This document shows positions 45,421-54,122 of a stretch of 64,000 bases of DNA, piece after piece. Both the position numbers and the translations under genes were made by a program. Under the pieces are notes generated by a model, which saw only the letters and a program-made list of their open reading frames with translations, was not told the DNA's origin and did no database searches. Each line of letters opens with the position of its first letter. The first letter of the stretch is position 1. The stretch is from BPGX01 sp037447455. GTDB lineage: Bacteria > Bacteroidota > Bacteroidia > B-17B0 > Aurantibacillaceae. The stretch lies in the NCBI GenBank assembly GCA_037447455.1, contig JBBIGQ010000013.1:1-64000 (forward strand), written 5' to 3'.

Positions 45421-48400
45421 ATGCAAAACATAATTAATCGAGTGAGAGGTGTATTAAAATACGTTTTAGTTGGCTTCTTCTTGTTAGGTTTTTCCTTTGC
45501 GCAAAACTGGGCATATAAGAAATTTACAACATCTGACGGACTTATGAGTAGTCAATTGGATGCCTTGTTTATAGATAGTAAAGGATTGTTGTGGATTGCT
45601 AACGGAAATGGATTAACACGTTATGACGGAAAAACATTTATAAACTATGTGAATGACACGATGCTTACGCCTATCAATAAAATTAACCGCTATTCTATAA
45701 AAGAACTTTCAGATGGTAGTATTTTTTACTCTATGAAATATGGATATGTCAAAACTTCTCATAAGAAAAAAGGATATCTGGATATATTTTTATCCGATAC
45801 AATCTCAGATGAAAGGGGGGTCAATTCAAGTAATGGTATTCGTTTCTTTAAAGAAGGATATATTGATTTTGACTTTAAAGCGGATTCAATTAAAAATTAC
45901 CTTATTCAAAAATATCCTAAAAATTATAAGTATCCATCTAATTTATTAGCCACTAATTTAGGCCATGTTATATATTCGTTTTATAGAACTGAAAAAGATG
46001 TTAGAAATATATTTTTATTTGAACATAATGCCTTCAAAGAAATCTGGGACTCTGTTCCATTTATCATGGCGGGAATTTATGAAACGGCTCATCAGTATTT
46101 CATTATACCTGATGAGTTCAATAGAATGAATCCAATTGTAATTATTAATAAACAAAATAATTCTAAAACTTTCATAAGAAAAAAGGAATTTATTCCAAAT
46201 TTAGTTTTATTAGGGAATGGATATTTTGAAAACAATCAATTGATTTTACCTGCATTAGAAGGTGTTTTAATAATTACGTCTAAAAATGAGCAAATTTTTC
46301 TGGCAGATAAGTTGGCTCAAAAAGTAAAAATTTTTGATGAAAAAAAATTTTATCATTCCTTGTATCTTCCATTAAATAAATATCGGGATTATTTGGTGAA
46401 TGGATATAGATTGATTGATTTAAATGTATTGTCTATTCATATTCCTGAAATTATAGAAAAAGAAATTTTAAAATCAAATTATATTGTTGAAGCATTACCT
46501 GATGAAGAGGGGAATATATGGTATGCTACATTTGATGGGTTATTACAATTACATCCATTGCCTTATGAAAAATTGTATGAAATTTCAACGAATAGAATTG
46601 CAGAAATTAATGATTCTTTGGAGACCAATCGTTTCAAGTGTTTCAGAGATTTTGTAAAAGTAGAGTATTGCTTAACTAACGATTCGGAAAAAGTGCAAAT
46701 TTTAATTCCAGAAATTAAAAGTAAATTTTACAAATATAGTTTAGTTGATGGTAATGTTTCACCAATATACATAGAAAGTTTACAATCACCTGCATTAAGG
46801 AATCGTTTATATCCTATAATGGCATATAAAAAACTAATTGTTTGTCAGGAATATACAAGGGGTTTGGTTTTGTTTCGTTTGAATAAAACAGTAGATACTG
46901 CATATTATCAATTGTTTAATTATTCCAGCGGATTGTTATCTAATTATGTTGAAAATGTGTTTGTTGATAAAAATGAAAATGTATGGATAATAACGTGGGA
47001 TGGTATTCAAATTATTAATTACAACGACTTGTTAAATGAAAATTATAGTTTTAACATCAGGTATTCAAAAAGTTTGAAGTTAGAGATGATTCCATTTAAA
47101 AGAAAAGATGAAATATATTTTGCGGATGGAAATACTTTGTATAAAATTTCAACAGACAAAGCACTGTTTAATAAAAAGCCACCAGCGATAGTGGTTGAAA
47201 ATATATCGTATAAAATAGATAAAAAGATTTATTGGATCTTATATAAAAAAAATAAAACTTATGAATTGCCCTACAATACAAAAGATTTAAATATTGAAGC
47301 ACTGGCTGTTTGTTTAAGTGATGGATCAAAAGTAAAATATAAAGTTGTTTTAGATAGTACAGTTCAATATCAGAATGAAGGTAGATTAATTTTGTCAGAT
47401 TTAAGACCGGGCATGCATACAATAGAAATTTATGCAAGTAATAATATAAATATATGGAACAAAGAACCTATCAGATTTTACATAAACATTCTTCCACCAT
47501 TCTGGGAAACTTGGTGGTTTAGAATTTTAGTGTTGTTAGGTGCAGGATTTATTTTGGTTATAATAATTAAAAAACGAGAATATGATTTAAAGCGAAAACA
47601 AAAAGAATTGGAATTACTTGTTCAGGAAAGAACAAAAGAATTAGAAGAAAAAAATGTTTTGATTGAACAAAAAAATCGGGATATACTAGACAGCATTAAT
47701 TATACCAAAAGATTGCAACAATCTTCGTTACCATCTGAAAAGGAAGTGAGAAAAATATTTCATAATTGTTTTGTTATTTACCAGCCCAAAGACATTGTGG
47801 CGGGCGATTTTTACTTTACAGGTCTCATCAGGACTAATGATGGTAAGATATTAAAAGGTATTGTTGTGGGTGATTGTACAGGGCATGGTGTACCAGGAGC
47901 ATTTCTGAGTATTTTAATGTTGGCCTATGTGAAGCAATCGCTTGTAGAGCGGGATGTAAATTCACCGGCTAAAGCATTAGAATTTATTTCACGAAAAATT
48001 CAAAAGGTGTTGGAATATAAAAGTGAAGAAACACAAGTAAAAGACAGTGCTGATATGGTTTTTGCAGTGATTGATGAAACGGCTAATACTTTATGGTGTG
48101 CTTGTGCTAATAATCCGATTTATGTTGTTAGAGACAATGAACTCATTGAAATACCAGCACAAAAAAGAACAGTAGGGTATTGTGATAAAAATGATCCATT
48201 TAAAAATCAAACTTTTCAATTACAAAAGAATGATATGGTTTATTTATTTACCGATGGTTATGCTGATCAGTTTGGTGGAAATTTTGATAACAATAAAAAA
48301 GATAAAAAGTTCACCAAAAAACGATTTAAAGATTTATTAAAAGAAACCTCTGAACTTAATGTGGAAGAACAAAAACAAAGATTAATACAAGAACATATCC

Positions 48401-48459
48401 GATGGAGGGGTAATAATGTTCAAACGGATGATATTTGTATTATTGGAATCAAGATGTAA
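45421..48459 (+). CDS. Beta-propeller/Y_Y_Y membrane sensor with SpoIIE/PP2C-type phosphatase domain
   Basis: 1012 aa from the ATG at 45421; a longer frame from GTG at 45364 would put a cysteine-rich 19 residues in front of the signal peptide. Signal peptide ends SFAQ. Periplasmic part has Reg_prop-type propeller repeats (DALFIDSKGLLWIANGNGLT; DEEGNIWYATFDGLLQLHP; FVDKNENVWIITWDGIQ) and a Y_Y_Y domain (~600-690). One membrane helix (~697-717), a coiled coil (ERTKELEEKNVLIEQKNRDI) and a SpoIIE PP2C domain (~770-1012) with GDFYFTG, GDCTGHGVPGAFLSIL and the end DDICIIGIKM. Propeller-Y_Y_Y sensors are usually fused to histidine kinases; here the output is a phosphatase. Confidence 0.88.
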   Translation: MQNIINRVRGVLKYVLVGFFLLGFSFAQNWAYKKFTTSDGLMSSQLDALFIDSKGLLWIANGNGLTRYDGKTFINYVNDTMLTPINKINRYSIKELSDGSIFYSMKYGYVKTSHKKKGYLDIFLSDTISDERGVNSSNGIRFFKEGYIDFDFKADSIKNYLIQKYPKNYKYPSNLLATNLGHVIYSFYRTEKDVRNIFLFEHNAFKEIWDSVPFIMAGIYETAHQYFIIPDEFNRMNPIVIINKQNNSKTFIRKKEFIPNLVLLGNGYFENNQLILPALEGVLIITSKNEQIFLADKLAQKVKIFDEKKFYHSLYLPLNKYRDYLVNGYRLIDLNVLSIHIPEIIEKEILKSNYIVEALPDEEGNIWYATFDGLLQLHPLPYEKLYEISTNRIAEINDSLETNRFKCFRDFVKVEYCLTNDSEKVQILIPEIKSKFYKYSLVDGNVSPIYIESLQSPALRNRLYPIMAYKKLIVCQEYTRGLVLFRLNKTVDTAYYQLFNYSSGLLSNYVENVFVDKNENVWIITWDGIQIINYNDLLNENYSFNIRYSKSLKLEMIPFKRKDEIYFADGNTLYKISTDKALFNKKPPAIVVENISYKIDKKIYWILYKKNKTYELPYNTKDLNIEALAVCLSDGSKVKYKVVLDSTVQYQNEGRLILSDLRPGMHTIEIYASNNINIWNKEPIRFYINILPPFWETWWFRILVLLGAGFILVIIIKKREYDLKRKQKELELLVQERTKELEEKNVLIEQKNRDILDSINYTKRLQQSSLPSEKEVRKIFHNCFVIYQPKDIVAGDFYFTGLIRTNDGKILKGIVVGDCTGHGVPGAFLSILMLAYVKQSLVERDVNSPAKALEFISRKIQKVLEYKSEETQVKDSADMVFAVIDETANTLWCACANNPIYVVRDNELIEIPAQKRTVGYCDKNDPFKNQTFQLQKNDMVYLFTDGYADQFGGNFDNNKKDKKFTKKRFKDLLKETSELNVEEQKQRLIQEHIRWRGNNVQTDDICIIGIKM

Positions 48460-48502
48460 TTTTTTCATTATACTTGCACAAATAATTTTATGAAGAAATG
48501 TT

Positions 48503-49834
48503 ATGATTACTAGGTTGATTGCCAACTTTGAAAAATCTAATGAATATAGAAGAAAAATTCACGACTTAATTCCCGGCGGAGCACACACTTATTCCAAAGG
48601 TGACGATCAATTTCCATTGCTTTCGCCTGCGGCTATTACGTACGGAAAGGGTTCTCACGTCTGGGACGTGGATGGCAACGAGTATATTGAATGCCTGGGC
48701 GGATTAGCATCCATTAGTTTAGGACATGCTTACGAATCAGTCATTCAACGAGTGATTCAGGAATTATGGAAAGGAAATAATTTTTCACGCCCTTCGGTTA
48801 TTGAAATGGAAATGGCCGAAAAATTTCTGGCGAACTTGCCCGGACACGATATGATTAAGTTTGCTAAAAACGGCTCTACTGTTACAACCGCAGCGGTTAA
48901 ATTAGCACGAGCATATACAGGCCGAAAATTGGTGGTGAGAGCCGCAGAACATCCATTTTTTTCTTACGACGATTGGTTTATTGGAAGTACAGATGTAAAA
49001 AGTGGAATACCGGAAGAAATACAATCACTGACGCTTACCTTTAAAGCCGATGATTTACAATCTCTGAAAAAGATTTTTGACCAATATCCCAATCAAATTG
49101 CTTGTGTGATTAGCGAACCAGAAAAGTTTAATCCGATAACGAAAGAGTATCTTCAACAAGCCATAGATTTTGTGCATTCACAGGGAGCCCTGTGGATTAT
49201 GGATGAAATGATTACGGGCTATCGCTCTCATTTTCCGGGGTCTATGGTAAAGTTTGGGGTAATGCCGGATTTGGCCACATGGGGAAAAGGTATTGCCAAT
49301 GGTTTTTCTTTTTGTTGTCTGACCGGGAAGAAAGAAATTATGGAATTAGGGGGTATTCGTCAAAAAGGAAAAGAAAAACTGTTTTTGATTAGTACCACAC
49401 ATGGGGGTGAAACATGTAGTATAGCAGCAGCATTGGCAACAATGGAGGAATTTCAGAAGTATGATGTGATTGGACACAATCATGCACTTGGAAAAAAATA
49501 CATGGAGGGAGCCCAAAAAATCATGGATAGTTATCAATTGCAAAATCACATTAAGGTGTTGCAATTCCCCTGGCATGTGTCATTAGGATATTTTGATGAG
49601 AATGGGAATAATTCGTTGGAACTGAGGACCTTGTTTCATCAGCAGATGATAAAACGGGGCATATTGTTTCAAGGGATATTTTGCCCGCATTTTTCTCATA
49701 CGGAAGAAGACGTTGAAAAAATTTTGGAAGCATTTGAAGAATCGGCACAAGTTTTTAAGAGGGCATTGGAAGAAGGGTGGAAGAAATATCTGGTAGGCGA
49801 GCCGATAAAACCGGTGTTCAGGAAGTATATTTAA
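48503..49834 (+). CDS. Class III PLP-dependent aminotransferase, glutamate-1-semialdehyde-aminomutase-like
   Basis: 443 aa. KIHDLIPGGAHTYSKGDDQ, VWDVDGNEYIECLGGLASI, FAKNGSTVTTAAVKLARAYT and LWIMDEMITGYR are class III motifs; the PLP lysine is in TWGKGIANGF (near 261). It resembles HemL, but the context is a sugar cluster: SDR after 18 bases, then a NeuB-like synthase, with the SpsF-like gene elsewhere. HemL-like enzymes in such loci are thought to aminate a sugar or sugar-acid aldehyde, which is inference here. It carries a C-terminal extension (EGWKKYLVGEPIKPVFRKYI) absent from HemL. Confidence 0.86.
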   Translation: MITRLIANFEKSNEYRRKIHDLIPGGAHTYSKGDDQFPLLSPAAITYGKGSHVWDVDGNEYIECLGGLASISLGHAYESVIQRVIQELWKGNNFSRPSVIEMEMAEKFLANLPGHDMIKFAKNGSTVTTAAVKLARAYTGRKLVVRAAEHPFFSYDDWFIGSTDVKSGIPEEIQSLTLTFKADDLQSLKKIFDQYPNQIACVISEPEKFNPITKEYLQQAIDFVHSQGALWIMDEMITGYRSHFPGSMVKFGVMPDLATWGKGIANGFSFCCLTGKKEIMELGGIRQKGKEKLFLISTTHGGETCSIAAALATMEEFQKYDVIGHNHALGKKYMEGAQKIMDSYQLQNHIKVLQFPWHVSLGYFDENGNNSLELRTLFHQQMIKRGILFQGIFCPHFSHTEEDVEKILEAFEESAQVFKRALEEGWKKYLVGEPIKPVFRKYI

Positions 49835-49852
49835 TTTTAAATAGTACAACAA

Positions 49853-50674
49853 ATGTTGGAAAGAACTACTCAAGCATCTGAAATCAACTTCAAAGAAAAA
49901 TTTAATCTTACTAATAAAGTCATTATCATAACCGGCGGATGTGGATTGATTGGCAAAGTGTTTTGTGAAGCCGTTGTTCAATTTGGTGGAAATGTGCTTG
50001 TAGCGGACATTGAAGCGGCCAAACCATCAGAATTTGCTGAGGAATTACAAAACAGATATTCTATTAGATGCATTGGAGTAGCTACTGAAGTTGAAAAGAA
50101 AAATTCTGTACAACAATTAAAAGAAATCACCTTAAAAGAATTTGGTAAAATAGATGGTTTGGTATGTGCGCATCAAAACAAATCCCATTTAAAATTTGAA
50201 CCCTTTGAAAATGTTTGTGAAGAAAGCTGGGATAGGGTAATTGAAGTGAACCTAAAAGGTACTTTTTTATTGTGTCAGGTCATCGGTAGTTATATGGCAC
50301 AACAGGGTAGTGGAAGTATTGTTACCATGCCATCTACTTATAGTAATGTGGCACCTAATCAAAATTTATACAAAGGAACATCATTAGGTTGTCCTGCTGC
50401 TTATTCTGCCAGCAAAGGAGGAATTGATGCTTTGTCTCGTTATCTGGCATCTTATTGGGCTGATAAAGGCGTTCGTGTCAATATGATTACTCCGCATGGG
50501 GTGTGGAATCATCATGAAAAAACGTTTGAAGAAAACTTTGCTAATTTCAGCCCAATGAAGCGAATGAGTTACAACCATGAAGTAGCCCCAGCATTAATTT
50601 ATTTATTGAGTGATGCATCATCCTATGTAACAGGCCTGAATCTAAAAGTAGACGGAGGTTGGACTGTGTGGTAA
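49853..50674 (+). CDS. Short-chain dehydrogenase/reductase of a sugar cluster (PtmA-like)
   Basis: 273 aa. Rossmann loop IIITGGCGLIGKVF (~25-38), NAG-equivalent region, catalytic Tyr and Lys in YSASKGG (Tyr184), and the terminal SYVTGLNLKVDGGW common to SDRs. Oxidises or reduces a hydroxyl/ketone with NAD(P). The subfamily resembles PtmA, found in flagellin or LPS nonulosonate loci with unknown exact step. It lies between the aminotransferase and the NeuB-like gene, whose start is 14 bases downstream. Confidence 0.88.
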   Translation: MLERTTQASEINFKEKFNLTNKVIIITGGCGLIGKVFCEAVVQFGGNVLVADIEAAKPSEFAEELQNRYSIRCIGVATEVEKKNSVQQLKEITLKEFGKIDGLVCAHQNKSHLKFEPFENVCEESWDRVIEVNLKGTFLLCQVIGSYMAQQGSGSIVTMPSTYSNVAPNQNLYKGTSLGCPAAYSASKGGIDALSRYLASYWADKGVRVNMITPHGVWNHHEKTFEENFANFSPMKRMSYNHEVAPALIYLLSDASSYVTGLNLKVDGGWTVW

Positions 50675-50688
50675 TAAAACATTACATT

Positions 50689-51744
50689 ATGAAAATACTT
50701 GACTTCATTAAAAACTATAACAAAGACATTATTTCAACCCCTTATATCATTGCCGAAGCTGGCGTCAATCACGAAGGTTCAATGGAACTGGCTAAACGCC
50801 TGATTGATGAAGCCGCAGAAGGCGGAGCACATGCTATCAAATTTCAATCGTATAAAGCAGAAACATTAGCATCAAAAAACAGCCCTTATTACTGGGATAT
50901 CACCAAAGAACCTACACGGTCACAATATGAATTATTCAAGAAATACGATAAGTTCTGGAAGAAAGAATACGAAGAACTAAAAACATATTGTGATAAAGTC
51001 GGTATTGAATTTATGAGCACGCCCTTTGATATTGAGTCCGCTACTTTTTTAAATGATTTAATGCCTGTTTTCAAAATATCTTCTTCTGATATTACCAATT
51101 TCAACTTTATAGAATATCAATGTTCTTTTGGGAAACCCATCATACTCTCCACCGGCGCTTCGTATTTATGGGAAATTCAGGAAGCGGTGGACATCATTGA
51201 AAGACATGGTAATCTGCTCATTTTAATGCATTGTGTATTAAATTATCCTACACCTAATAAAAATGCTCATTTGGGAATGATTCAGGGGCTTAAAAAACAT
51301 TTTCCTCAACATATCATTGGATATAGCGATCACACTTTGCCACAAAACATGGAAGTGATTCATACAGCCGTGCTATTAGGTGCAGCAGTTATAGAAAAGC
51401 ATTTTACGCATGACAAGACATTACTAGGTAACGATCATTATCATGCCATGGATAAAGAAGATTTGAAGTTGTTTTGGATGAAGTGGAAATTCACTGAAGA
51501 ACTGTTAGGGTCATTCAAAGTGACGGCTTTATCGGATGAGGAGCCGGCGCGTTTGAATGCTCGTAGAAGTTTGGTGGCTGATAGAAATATTCCAAAAGAA
51601 AAAATTATAGAACCTTCGGATCTAACATGGAAGCGTCCTGCTCACGGTATAAGCGCAAAATATTATAATCACATAATTGGCAAAAAAACATTGGTGGATA
51701 TTAAAGAAGATGATATTTTGAAATGGAATATGTTTGAAGATTAA
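50689..51744 (+). CDS. NeuB/SpsE-family nonulosonate synthase with SAF domain
   Basis: 351 aa from the ATG at 50689; an upstream frame overlapping the SDR stop is possible but unlikely. TPYIIAEAGVNHEGSMELAK, AIKFQSYKAETL, EFMSTPFDIESATFL, FKISSSDITNF, ILSTGASY and EKHFTHDKTLLGNDHYHAMD are the conserved NeuB blocks; the last ~70 residues (LNARRSLVADRNIPKEKIIE onward) are the antifreeze-like SAF domain. These enzymes condense phosphoenolpyruvate with a sugar aldehyde to make sialic, legionaminic or pseudaminic acid-type products. The exact sugar is not deducible. Followed after 17 bases by a methyltransferase. Confidence 0.9.
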   Translation: MKILDFIKNYNKDIISTPYIIAEAGVNHEGSMELAKRLIDEAAEGGAHAIKFQSYKAETLASKNSPYYWDITKEPTRSQYELFKKYDKFWKKEYEELKTYCDKVGIEFMSTPFDIESATFLNDLMPVFKISSSDITNFNFIEYQCSFGKPIILSTGASYLWEIQEAVDIIERHGNLLILMHCVLNYPTPNKNAHLGMIQGLKKHFPQHIIGYSDHTLPQNMEVIHTAVLLGAAVIEKHFTHDKTLLGNDHYHAMDKEDLKLFWMKWKFTEELLGSFKVTALSDEEPARLNARRSLVADRNIPKEKIIEPSDLTWKRPAHGISAKYYNHIIGKKTLVDIKEDDILKWNMFED

Positions 51745-51761
51745 TTTTTAATTAAAAAAAT

Positions 51762-52448
51762 ATGAGACAATCTGAAAAAACAAGATATAAAAACACATTA
51801 GAAGATTTGCTCAACTTAAACGTTGAAAACTATTGTGATTTGGGTCCTGGAAAAGGGGAAATATGTATTGGACTTAAAAATGCAGGAAAAAATGCTTGTG
51901 CTCTTGAGGCCCCGTGGGATTTTGAAAACAGAACATCTTGGAAGAAAGAAGTTAATATAAATGTTTATTCCGGAGATTTTTTTACATGTGATTTCAATGA
52001 AACAATAAAAGAAAAAGTGGAATGTTTTTCTCTTATTCATTGCATCGCCCATTTAAGATTCCCGCCACACATTGTTTTAAAGAAGGCGTATCAGAAACTT
52101 GAACCCAAAGGATATTTTTATTTATCTACTGTAAATGCTGGTTCATTGGATAAAGTTTTAAAATTATTCAGAGGTGGTGCACTCACTGAAGAGGTAAAAG
52201 AATATGTAGATATGGGAGAAGAGTATAAAACATTTTGTAATCCCACTGGAAGATACATGATTTGGGATAGCTGGATGCATGTAAAGGAATACAGAGATTT
52301 TGAGCTCAGGAAAATTTTTGAAGATTGTGGATATAAGGTAGTTAAATTAACCCACCGAAATAATTTTAAACATTGGAAAAATGAAATAATGTGCAAAATT
52401 TGGCCACATTTAAGTGAAGAAATAATTATTGTAGGACAAAAGATATAG
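51762..52448 (+). CDS. Class I SAM-dependent methyltransferase
   Basis: 228 aa. YCDLGPGKGEICIGLKNAGK (~22-41) is the SAM-binding motif I with the DxGxGxG pattern, VECFSLIHCIAHLRFPPHIV the post-motif region, and LEPKGYFYLSTVN the strand-5 block. Likely O- or N-methylates the cluster sugar or glycan. Last gene of the aminotransferase-SDR-NeuB-methyltransferase operon; convergent with the ABC transporter pair, 5 bases between stops, no clear terminator. Confidence 0.82.
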   Translation: MRQSEKTRYKNTLEDLLNLNVENYCDLGPGKGEICIGLKNAGKNACALEAPWDFENRTSWKKEVNINVYSGDFFTCDFNETIKEKVECFSLIHCIAHLRFPPHIVLKKAYQKLEPKGYFYLSTVNAGSLDKVLKLFRGGALTEEVKEYVDMGEEYKTFCNPTGRYMIWDSWMHVKEYRDFELRKIFEDCGYKVVKLTHRNNFKHWKNEIMCKIWPHLSEEIIIVGQKI

Positions 52449-52453
52449 AAAGT

Positions 52454-53203
52454 TTACTTTTTATACACCGTTCTCATAAATTCTGATGAAAATACAAAAT
52501 TTTCTAATGCTTCATTCCCGCTGTTTAAGACACTTTCTTTTGTGCCTTTCCATTCGGCTTTTCCTTTATGAATAAATAGAATGTTTTCTCCAATTTCAAT
52601 CACCGAGTTCATATCGTGTGTAATTACAATCGTGGTCATATTAAACTCTTTGGTTAGTTCGTAAATTAACTCATCAATTACAATAGCCGTTTTTGGATCC
52701 AAGCCAGAATTGGGCTCATCACAAAACAGATATTTAGGAAAAGCCGCAATGGCTCGTGCTAAGCCGGCTCTCTTTTTCATTCCTCCACTCAATTCTGCAG
52801 GATACAATTTATTTTTTCCGTCCAATTTTACTCGTTTTAAAACAAATTCAACCCGTTCCTTTTTTTCTTCATTCGTCATAGTGGTAAACATATCCAATGG
52901 AAATTGCACGTTTTCTTCTAATGTCAATGAGTCAAACAACGCTCCGGCCTGAAACAGCATACCCAGTTCTTTTCGGATTTCCTGTTGTTCCTGTGGTTTC
53001 ATTTGTATAAAATCTTTATCTTCAAAAATTACTTGCCCTGTATCGGGCTTATGTAAACCAACCATTACTTTTAATAAGGTAGTCTTACCGCAACCACTTT
53101 CTCCAATAATTAAATTCGTTTTACCTTTTTCAAATGTAAAACTAATGTCTTCAATGATGACACGGCTATCAAAGCTTTTGGTTATGTTTTTTACTTCTAT
53201 CAA
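52454..53203 (-). CDS. ABC transporter ATP-binding protein, MlaF-like
   Basis: 249 aa. Walker A GESGCGKTTL, signature LSGGMKKRAGLARAIA with the MKKR variant typical of MlaF/Ttg2A, Walker B YLFCDEPNSGLDP and H-loop ITHDMNSV. Works with the MlaE-like permease encoded just upstream (4-bp overlap) in lipid transport between the membranes to maintain outer membrane asymmetry. An MCE-domain (MlaD) gene usually accompanies the pair; none is adjacent here. Confidence 0.92.
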   Translation of the reverse strand: MIEVKNITKSFDSRVIIEDISFTFEKGKTNLIIGESGCGKTTLLKVMVGLHKPDTGQVIFEDKDFIQMKPQEQQEIRKELGMLFQAGALFDSLTLEENVQFPLDMFTTMTNEEKKERVEFVLKRVKLDGKNKLYPAELSGGMKKRAGLARAIAAFPKYLFCDEPNSGLDPKTAIVIDELIYELTKEFNMTTIVITHDMNSVIEIGENILFIHKGKAEWKGTKESVLNSGNEALENFVFSSEFMRTVYKK

Positions 53204-53940
53204 GTGAAAAATATTTGCGTGATGATGAGATTAAAAATTAAAATAAGAATACTAGAAATAACTACTGCTCTTGTACTTGATTTGCCGACTTCTAATGCCC
53301 CACCGTGTGTATGGTAACCATAATAAGCAGGCACAGAGGTAATGATAAAAGCAAATACAATGACTTTTGTAAAGGCATACCAGATTTTCCACGTTTCAAA
53401 CATAAACTGTATTCCAAATATATATTCATAAGGTGTTACGGCGCCTGATGCAATACCCATTACATACCCACCCAATAAACCTAAAAACATACTAATGGCA
53501 ATTAAAAACGGATTGATAAAGATGGCCGCTAAAATTTTAGGAAGTATCAGATAACAAGCAGAATTGACCCCCATAATCTCTAATGCATCTATTTGCTCAG
53601 TAATGCGCATAGCGCCTATTTCCGATGCGATATTGGAACCTACTTTTCCCGCTAAAATTAAACTGACAATGGTTGGACTAAACTCTAATAAAATAGATTC
53701 TCTGGTCGTAAATCCCACAGCATACAAGGGCACCCACGGACTTGTAAACCCAAATGCAGCTTGTATGGTAATTACCCCTCCCATAAACACTGAAATAATT
53801 GCCACAATGGGAAGTGAAGTAACACCTATTTGATGAATCTCTTTTACAATCTGTTTTCTGTACACTTTCCAGTTTTCGGGCTTCCGAAACACTTTACTCA
53901 TTAAAAAGGTATATTCGCCTAATTGAAACAATAACTTCAT
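53200..53940 (-). CDS. ABC transporter permease, MlaE family
   Basis: 246 aa from the ATG at 53940; a 13-codon longer frame starts at 53979 but runs through the promoter area. Six or so hydrophobic segments; QIGVTSLPIVAIISVFMGGVI and FSPTIVSLILAGKVGSNIAS plus EIGAMRITEQIDALEIMGVN are MlaE hallmarks. Permease of the phospholipid transporter. A minus-strand -7 box TATTTTTG at 53976-53969 lies back to back with a plus-strand TAATTTTG at 53958-53965 that may serve the small lipoprotein gene. Confidence 0.92.
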   Translation of the reverse strand: MKLLFQLGEYTFLMSKVFRKPENWKVYRKQIVKEIHQIGVTSLPIVAIISVFMGGVITIQAAFGFTSPWVPLYAVGFTTRESILLEFSPTIVSLILAGKVGSNIASEIGAMRITEQIDALEIMGVNSACYLILPKILAAIFINPFLIAISMFLGLLGGYVMGIASGAVTPYEYIFGIQFMFETWKIWYAFTKVIVFAFIITSVPAYYGYHTHGGALEVGKSSTRAVVISSILILIFNLIITQIFFT

Positions 53941-53985
53941 CACTGAATAATTATCTTTAATTTTGCAGCAAAAATACATTTTTCT

Positions 53986-54114
53986 ATGAACATTCGCTGG
54001 GTCGTTTATATAATAATTCTGATTTTCTTTTCTTCTTGTCTAATCAGTTGTTCTACCCAAAAAAAGCATCATAAAACAAAAGGTTGTGATTGCCCAACTT
54101 TTGGAAAGCATTGA
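53986..54114 (+). CDS. 42-residue lipoprotein ending in a cysteine motif
   Basis: Short frame reading a hydrophobic leader (WVVYIIILIFFSSCLISC) with a lipobox (LISC, an earlier FSSC is also possible), then STQKKHHKTKGCDCPTFGKH. I recognise the ending CxCPxFG in tiny lipoproteins of many Bacteroidota, usually found beside housekeeping genes; no function is known. A -7 box TAATTTTG at 53958-53965 supports expression. His and Cys residues would make a metal site possible. It is divergent from the MlaE-like gene. Confidence 0.65.
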   Translation: MNIRWVVYIIILIFFSSCLISCSTQKKHHKTKGCDCPTFGKH

Positions 54115-54122
54115 TGGTTTTG

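Noticed and set aside
49583..49981. 132-codon minus-strand frame across the aminotransferase-SDR junction
   Set aside because: Antisense to two genes with clear motifs; no promoter or family signature.
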